DNA from: Plumapathes pennacea
Taxonomy: Eukaryota; Cnidaria; Anthozoa; Antipatharia; Myriopathidae
Length of the DNA: 64,000 nucleotides
NCBI GenBank assembly: GCA_964036295.1
Contig: OZ038463.1
Location: forward strand, 18,277,069-18,341,068
Direction of reading: 5' to 3'
The first letter of the stretch is position 1. Every line of letters begins with the position of its first letter. The notes below the pieces were generated by a model, which was not told the origin of the DNA, searched no databases, and saw only the letters and a list, made by a program, of their open reading frames with translations. This document shows, one piece after another, positions 58,201-64,000 of the stretch. The position numbers were made by a program, and so were the translations under genes.

Positions 58201-61200
58201 TAATATGAACCAATCACCGCATGCAGATTTCTAACCCAGAAAAAAAAAAAGATTGTTCCAATTTAAAGCTTGTGTCGTCACAAGCAACTAGGCAGAGATG
58301 CCGTAGATTTGACCGGATTAACCACGTCTCTTTCAACTTTGATCTCTGTTACTTCCTGAACAAAAATCAAAGGACGCGCACGCCCAGAATCGGGACCTGC
58401 GCCATATTACAATACATTCATAAAGCGCAAGACATTTAATTGACGCTGACTAGTATATTATGTGTTAGAATGGCATAAGTCATAATTAGATAAGACTGGA
58501 ATGGGTCATGCATTCTTAAGTTCTGGTGGCTTGTCGACCCAGCAGGCGTGACCCTTTTGTAGTACAACTTATCGCTTTTCATAAGGAGAGTACACGTATA
58601 AAGTAATTAACTGATGTTATTACTGTTTGACTCAATAAGGTTTAGGACCTGGACTAAATATCGACGAAAACAATTGGAGAAGCATAATTCCTGATACTAG
58701 CGGGGAGTGCATACCTTCTTCTGGTCACGGTGGTTATGGTGGATTCAATGGGAACCTCGATCAACTTGAAGTGCCTTTTTATGGAAGAAAACCAAACGAT
58801 ACTCTTGGTGGAAGTGGAGGTGGGTGTCAAGTAAGACTGATCAAGATCCAAATCAAAACGTCCATAATAATATGAAATTTGCTAATGTTAAAGTGAAAGT
58901 GGAAATGATTAAAGTAAAAAACTTGACCACAGTTTGGTTTTTCCATGTTTCTGTCAGGAGCATGTTTTAAACACAAAGGGAGAGCAGCAGGAGGAGGAGC
59001 GCTCGAGCTTGTGGCCCTAAAGGGGAGAATTACTATAAGTGAGTACGTTAAACTTAGGGTGATGGCCAGCGCAATGTTGCGTTTGTGCAGACGCAGCATC
59101 TGGTAGCCAGATTGTGTCGTGTGTAACATACTCTTTTCCTCCGAGCGAAGCGAGGGTAATAATCACGACACTAACGCTGCAAAATCGCCTTATTTGAAGA
59201 CTCCAAGTGGGTCTCCATCTCGAAATTTAATGTTCGTCATTCAGTGTGTCAATCATACGAGCTACTTTTCAGGCCAGGTGCCTAAGGCAATGACGTAATA
59301 ATAATTTCCGATTAGCGTCAAAGCGAGGTCAAAAAAGGCTTGAACGAAGCAGCAATTGTACGTAACTGCGTTCACGAAAATGAATTTGAAAAGTGGAAAA
59401 CTTGAAACAGAACGGTCTTGCCTTCAAAAGAGAAGGGAACAGGCACGGGCAAGGCGGAATCGTGAAACGAGCGAACAGCGCCAAATACGTCTAGACGAAA
59501 GACGACAAGCATGTTATAACCGACAGCATCATGAACGGAAGCGTACCGAAGAAACGGCTCCGCAAAGGCAACAGCGCTTGAAAGCAAACCGGGAGATTCA
59601 GACGCCGTTTTGTGTTAAACTCACTCAGATACTTATTCAGAAAGGACAAGCAACAAAGTTTAGTCAGTGGAAATCGAACAATCACCTTGACAATTATATT
59701 CTACCCGTATCTTGTAACTCGATCACTTCAGGAATTAAAATCTTTATGCTGATCATTTTCCCTCGAAGTACTGTTTTAATAAACTTCTGTCGCCAGTTTC
59801 GGCTATCGTATTCGCTCGGAGCAATCGGAACTTGGAGTCTTGAATGATTTAGTCAGATGTCTTATTTTTTCTTTCAAGACTAAAACTGTAGCAAATGCTG
59901 TAATCTGACACGCGGTGATTGCAGCGAGAATCTTTCACAAGACCTTAGAAGTATGACTAGGTCTAAAGCCCGTGTATAATTTAAAGTAAACCGTTCAAGT
60001 TTTGCTTCGATTCTGGGAGAAATCATGCTGTTTTGAGCGGGTTCACAAACAAAACAATTCGAGCTCATTAAATATGCACACCTGAGTCTGGTGCATGCAG
60101 TCTAGAGTAAAACAAATCGCACAGGAAGCCTATCTAATTGTACTGCCTATGAATTTAAAATCGGAAAATCAGTGTTCCTTTTTTCCCGTACTACGACGGC
60201 CGACCAACTTCGTGAACGTGCTTGGCAGATTGTGTATGAATTAATTTGACGTGCCGACCGTGGGAAATACGTACTTCGTCATGCAATCGACTCTTTCGTC
60301 AACGCAAAAGTATAAACACCATTCTTTTTCTCCTTCCTTTACGTGTAGTACTTGAGGCTACTCTTGTTGGGAGTACCAAAGTAAAAGTCCCATCAATGGC
60401 GAAGCGAGGGAGTATCTGCGATTATCGTATTTCTAGTACGACAACAAAGTTAAACCCAATCGTAGTCAGCTTCGTTTCAATGACTAGGCTGCATTAGAAC
60501 TGTGTATTACTCTCATTTCAGGTAAAGCAATTGATGCAAACGCTCAGAGTACGCCCGTCAATTGCAGCGGAGGATCTGGAGGATCAATTCGTTTAAAAGC
60601 AAGAGAGGTAAACATTTACGCTATGGTAGTCTAAGAAAGCAAAACGAAACGAAAAGGATAATACCTTCAGCTAAAAAAGAACAACAATTATGTCTAATGT
60701 TACTGTTGACCTTCTTACAACATATATCGTTTAAATACACTAGTACGTAGCATTAGTACAACACAAATGCGCTCTTATTGGCTACTCAATCTCGGAATAC
60801 CAGGTACCATTCAGTTCCCGGCGACTTCCGGTTTGAAACAAATAGCGCCTGTTTTGCTGCTGTCACCGAAACAGGATTGTTTCGGTAAACAAGGCAGTTT
60901 TACCGGCAACACAAGAAAAGCTATAACCTTCGTTTTAGCAGTGTTCACTGGTCAGCTTTTGTGTTTCTTTTTGAAATTGGTACGAAGTGTTTATGTTTTG
61001 TTTTCTACGAGTGTCCATTTACGCAAGCTTGCATAAAGCTGAATGTTTTTCAACTCTAAGGTGAAGCATTTAATGTTTTGCAGAATGGTTTCAACAGCAA
61101 GAAAAAATTAAAGCTCTGCTAAAAGAAATGTGTCCGGCACAATTACACAAATTCCGTCAAAACTCTTACGCTGCTTTTGGGTGCGAATCGGTCTCGCGCG

Positions 61201-63354
61201 CGCAATCAGTAAAATTGCCTCAACTTTTTACCCATTTTTGTCAGAAATAAAAACACAAATAGGAGTCTGGCTATTAAACTTGTGTTGTATATACTAAAAC
61301 CAATTATTCGTCGAACTCAGGAGGTGAATAGCGGTGTCTATTAGCGAGCTAAATATTTTATAACCTGGGAAAAAGTTACAAACTAATTTTTCAACCCAAT
61401 GAAGACCAAATCACTACGGATTGCTTGTGTTAACGACTCACACAAATAGTTGGAAGAGCAGCTCGCGCATGCTCAACACACTGTAAAAGGGATTTCTGCC
61501 TCTAACCACTTTTCTTTTGGAGTAAGTTGAGCGAGGCTCAAGAAGGTGTCAAAAAGTGTCCCGGTTGTTTGTGCATACACCCGTCAATGATGTCAAAAAG
61601 CAAAAGTTGTAGTACCAAGGAGAGTTTTACTGACACGTTCCTAAATTAACGAATACAAGTATCGTTTATTTGTAAGGTTAACATTCAGTCGGGGGCGACT
61701 TTATCTGTGAACGGAGCGTCTCCACAACCTTCAAATATCAACCTTCATGGTGGAGCAGGCGGAGTCATTCAGATAATTGCATCATCGGGTGTAATTCACG
61801 ATGGATCCAGACTGATGCTCGAAAAAGGAAAGAAGACATGTGAGGACGACCCAGAGGACTCCGAACATGGTTTTTTATTCATAAAAGGTATCTACAGTAT
61901 AATTGCATTTACATGGAATGTTAATGAACTTGCTTCAAACTTTTCATTAGGGAGATCCAACTGAAGTAAACATTTGAAGATGGTAAATAACATGTAAAAT
62001 TGAAACAGTGGGGAGAGTGATTGATTGCCGGCGATGTCCGGCTGCATTTTTTTTTTTTTGTTTAGAAAGTTTAGAAAATTAGAAATTATTTACTGCAATG
62101 AAACATAAATAAAATTTCCTACAAAATCATTATTAATTGAACATCTTTTGCGTTGGTAATCTTCATGACCAATAAAAACCGATAAAAACCCTAGATGAAT
62201 TGCTCTTCGACTTGCCAATCCACATTCTTGCAATTGTGGTCACATGAAAACGCTGACATAGAACCAATTTGCATTTCCAGTCTTAGAAAAGTAAATGAGA
62301 AACAAACAGCAGTGGGTGGTGTCTGTTTCTACCAAAATTTATAGTTTTGGTCTGCATCAAGGAAAGGTTGGGTAGAGATGCAATGTGCTGACTGACGTGT
62401 ATAGTACAAGCCTTAGTCAAAACACTTCCTCCAAGCGCCAGCCAGCACATTTATTTTTTGCGGCGTTAAGCATCCGCCTTTTATAGATACTGGGTGGAAC
62501 TCCGCCTTACGGCCACTCTGTTTATACAGCCACCTCGTTACATACGGTAACATTTTATGTCCCGCGGAACAAACGCCCCTTCATTTATTTTTTATCTGAA
62601 AGCCAAGTTAATACGTATTATCGTATTAACGGAGTTCCACTTTAGAATGATTTTTGTGCGTTCACAAGCTTTATTCCAAATTTAGATTTCAAATTCATTT
62701 TATGACACATTATTTTGGGGAACAAATGATTACGTGACAGTTTGTTGCACCACGTTATTTTTGATTGTTTTAATTTCAGAGCCTAATGGAACGATCCACC
62801 GCAAAAATATTATGCACACGTTTCCTTCGAATGGAAATTTTTCGTGGGGCCCACAGAATCCAAATACACCACTACCATCACCATCTGCCTCTCTGGAGAT
62901 AAACTCCACACCAACAATAGGTCGGTATCTCAATTATCTTAGACAGAATTGAGTTAGCTTTACTCTTAGCCTTTCCTAGTGTGGTTCAATGTAAGTGTCA
63001 GTTCTCAGTTTTTAGCACCGCTTTACTGAGTTGCTTGGAGCGCTTTAAGTCTAATTATATGTGGGTTGGCAGTAGTGTTGGTGTTTGGTGTTATCACAAG
63101 CAGCACACCAGCAAACAGCCACCAAGTCCTGTGACTAAATCTGATAAAGCCTCAATATGTGCATTATATGTTCTCTGGGGCGTGTTGTATCTTTTGTGTT
63201 TTCAGAGTCGAGCACAACGGTATCTAAAACTAAAAAATATAACCTCAAGCCTAACAGCATCTGTATCAACCACTTCAGGGTCGTAATCATCTGTAACAAT
63301 CAACTCTTCAACAAAACCAGGTTCATATTAATATTAATATACTTGCATTACTAA
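36331..63354 (+). CDS. Large extracellular glycine-rich repeat protein, partial, long introns
   Basis: Exons with GT-AG borders: 36331-36370 (tentative), 50781-51146, 58646-58819, 58958-59038, 60522-60607, 61677-61887, 62780-62920, and one from 63206. Phases join at all junctions up to 62920. Text is rich in N-x-S/T sites (NTTA, NNTS, NVT, NMT) and in Gly motifs (GGYGGFNG, GGSGGG, AGGGALELVALKGRITI, CSGGSGGSIRLKARE, GGAGGVIQIIAS). Alternating hydrophobics suggest a beta-solenoid, as in large secreted proteins of early animals and protists. No signal peptide or terminus is in the window; the frame after 63206 is uncertain, one option being Ser/Thr-rich. Function unknown; extracellular matrix or surface role is inferred. 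Confidence 0.6.
41290..41298. repeat. 9-bp target-site duplication, left copy
   Basis: AAAACGTAG, repeated at 44852-44860. Confidence 0.8.
41488..41710 (-). repeat. 3' LTR of the gypsy element
   Basis: Direct repeat of 43929-44150 with a few substitutions; includes GAACTGAATAATAAAAAG and CTGTGCTGCGGGGTGG. Confidence 0.85.
41719..43899 (-). pseudogene. Gypsy pol remnant: RT thumb, RNase H, integrase
   Basis: Open for 726 codons, but the N terminus is truncated and opens at a GTG or the ATG at 43893. Order: RT connection (VGYVGHVLSAEGLKPD), RNase H (LNVDVSSTGLGAVI, ETDHKPLESIF), integrase zinc finger (HGAHMGE ... CPIC), integrase core (GTDLFEF, SDNGSQYS, PQSNGAAERA), and a Pro-rich tail. The RT catalytic Asp pair is gone; the text jumps to MIHGDNQ. 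Integrase and RNase H residues look intact. It cannot copy itself. Confidence 0.88.
43929..44150 (-). repeat. 5' LTR of the gypsy element
   Basis: Matches 41488-41710; directly abuts pol sequence. Confidence 0.85.
44940..45596 (-). pseudogene. BEL/Pao retrotransposon pol remnant
   Basis: Read leftward in shifting frames: a DUF1758-like stretch (IKTLDDESPKLRNCDLVQ, then YPHLQGLQLADIP and AIVLIGADG), a fragment like VSGPVDL, and then an integrase-proximal stretch (HPRNPTDIASRRAP, ANSKKWWRGI, WPKQL) in another frame. These are BEL/Pao landmarks in the correct order with large deletions between them. No LTRs recognised. Confidence 0.65.
45584..45640. repeat. 57-bp direct repeat, copy 1
   Basis: GGTTCTATAGCTCATTTAGG and following text recur at about 46326-46386 with several changes; the SINE lies between the two. 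Confidence 0.6.
45653..45950 (+). mobile_element. tRNA-derived SINE
   Basis: The head has pol III box A (TGGCCCAGTGG) and box B (GGTTCAAGTCC) with a 5-6 bp anticodon stem around CTTGAAA (anticodon TGA). It lacks the long variable arm of a serine tRNA and has a body (GCCTCAGACCAGTTGGGATT) and a TTTTA-rich tail at 45920-45947. A second box-B-like GAGTTCAAATCC lies in the body. Confidence 0.75.
45951..47507. other. Intronic sequence, no gene seen
   Basis: Contains the second copy of the 57-bp repeat at 46326-46386 and AT-rich text. Nothing else supported. Confidence 0.4.
47508..50201 (-). mobile_element. 2.7 kb dispersed repeat, copy B
   Basis: Inverted relative to copy A; ends AACAAGACAGGCCCGTGG (left) and GTCGTCACAAGCAA (right). 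Its first ORF (49707-49336) is closed by a one-base insertion shared with copy C; the 134-codon frame lies at 48641-48237. Confidence 0.8.
50202..50780. other. Intron end before the 50781 exon
   Basis: A pyrimidine/T tract at 50456-50483 and unremarkable intronic text. Confidence 0.4.
51147..55641. other. Long intron segment, no gene supported
   Basis: A TATA-like CTATAAAAGG at 52429 with short ATG frames downstream, and an ATG exon-like patch at 53219-53257 followed by gtaagc, hint at an unseen transcript, but no protein family is visible. Palindromic GGTTGCC/GGCAACC text at about 54417-54532 may be a small MITE. Confidence 0.35.
55263..55293 (+). repeat. (CA)n microsatellite
   Basis: About 15 uninterrupted CA units. 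Confidence 0.95.
55642..58287 (-). mobile_element. 2.7 kb dispersed repeat, copy C
   Basis: Same orientation as copy B and sharing its frameshift and deletion. It differs by an insertion of about 110 bp near 55935-56037 and by a deletion near 56100-56115. Confidence 0.8.
55935..56037. repeat. Small insertion in copy C, possible MITE
   Basis: Starts AGCTCCCGACTC and ends CCGGGAGCATT, absent from copies A and B at the same point; GCTCCC/GGGAGC are inverted. Confidence 0.4.
59137..60440 (+). mobile_element. Helitron-like element, copy 2, with STPR-type coding fragment
   Basis: Starts TTTCCTCCGAGCGAAGCGAG and ends GATTATCGTATTTCTAG, like copy 1. At 59380-59610 an open frame reads Arg/Gln/Glu-rich 23-residue-like repeats (ARRNRETSEQRQIRLDERR, RQHHERKRTEETAPQRQQRL). 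Such STPR-like repeats lead many animal Helitron helicase ORFs. The helicase itself is missing. Lies in the intron after 59038. Confidence 0.55.
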
Positions 63355-64000
63355 CTTTAGGTTTTACACTCAATAATGTTAGTCTCACTAGTCATTAAAA
63401 TTTTAATGCTTGACAAGGTCAAATTTTTTACAACTTACTACTGTATAACTCATTTTAGCATTTAGCCTTTAATGCTTCAAAGATACTGTTAGCCATTTAT
63501 AATTGTCATGCCTGCCAGTAAATTAGACTTCATCAATGAAAACAGTTTTGTTTTCTTGTGTATACTCTTTTGTGTTTTCATAACCTATTACAACCGTCAC
63601 AGCGTCTAAAATTGAACTATTAACGTTTAATTTCCGTTTTCCGCGGCCAACAAACTCCAAGCTTGATTTCAACACTTACATCGTAACAATAAACTCTTGA
63701 ACAAATATAGCTTCATGTTAAAATTACTTGTCACTACCAATTATGTTTACCCTTTGTAATGCTACAAAATTGATGTTAGTCTCACAAGTTAACAATATTT
63801 AACTATTAATTGTATAACCCTCCAACGAAAATATGTCCATATGACAATTATCTAGAGCTACTTTGTTTGTTATTTTAAGAGGTGCTTTGATACTTATGCG
63901 AAGAATAATCACACTGTATTATCAGGCAGTCTATGGAAGGGAGCTTGGACCAAAAACGGGTCCTGAAGTATTCATTGTTCCTTTATTTATTCCCATACGC

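Overview
The window is animal nuclear DNA, most likely from a stony coral or another anthozoan. It has GT-AG introns, AATAAA signals, many decayed DNA transposons and LTR elements, a cnidarian-type endoglycoceramidase gene and a CLPTM1L-type gene. The species assignment is inference; no mitochondrial, rRNA or marker gene is present.

Region 1 (1-28.9 kb): the 3' half of a CLPTM1L-like gene (exons at 1-47, 521-592, 729-763, then 26928-26983, 27760-27804, 28158-28273, 28848-28938). One intron, about 0.29 kb without the insertion, holds a DNA transposon of about 25.9 kb (1000-26874). Its terminal inverted repeats are about 128 bp long with only 3 differences, and it is flanked by a 7-8 bp target-site duplication (CAGCGGC). 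Reading inward from the left end it carries a 14-exon KDZ-family transposase gene (+) and a two-finger C2H2 gene (+). Reading inward from the right end it carries an HMG-box gene (-) and an unknown gene (-). So both terminal repeats act as, or sit in, promoters. The element has been a target itself. It holds a Helitron-like fragment (about 3735-4347), a 3.9 kb TTAA-flanked element with 1.16 kb inverted arms that splits the last exon of the HMG-box gene (13020-16924, itself carrying a TA-flanked MITE), a 2.7 kb dispersed repeat (18169-20895), and a 4.9 kb ISL2EU-type transposon flanked by AT (21842-26760). The ISL2EU element sits inside the right terminal repeat; the left terminal repeat shows the empty site. 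It encodes a broken THAP/DDE transposase and an intact 970-residue SWIM-YqaJ-PHD-PHD-Ulp1-like protein.

Region 2 (28.9-36.3 kb): two copies of a MITE with C/G homopolymer ends flank the CLPTM1L 3' end, then comes an intact single-exon endoglycoceramidase gene (31148-32632), then about 3.7 kb with no recognised gene.

Region 3 (36.3-64 kb): a long-intron gene on + for a glycine-rich, N-glycosylation-rich, probably extracellular protein (exons at 36331-36370, 50781-51146, 58646-58819, 58958-59038, 60522-60607, 61677-61887, 62780-62920, 63206 onward). It continues past the window. Its introns hold a MULE-like element with 9-bp TSD (41299-44851) invaded by an internally deleted Ty3/gypsy element, a BEL/Pao remnant, a tRNA-derived SINE, two more copies of the 2.7 kb repeat and a second Helitron-like copy with an STPR-type coding fragment.

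The strongest candidate for something undescribed is the multi-gene KDZ element: a transposon with KDZ transposase at one end and an HMG-box gene at the other under matching terminal promoters, plus two unknown genes between them.
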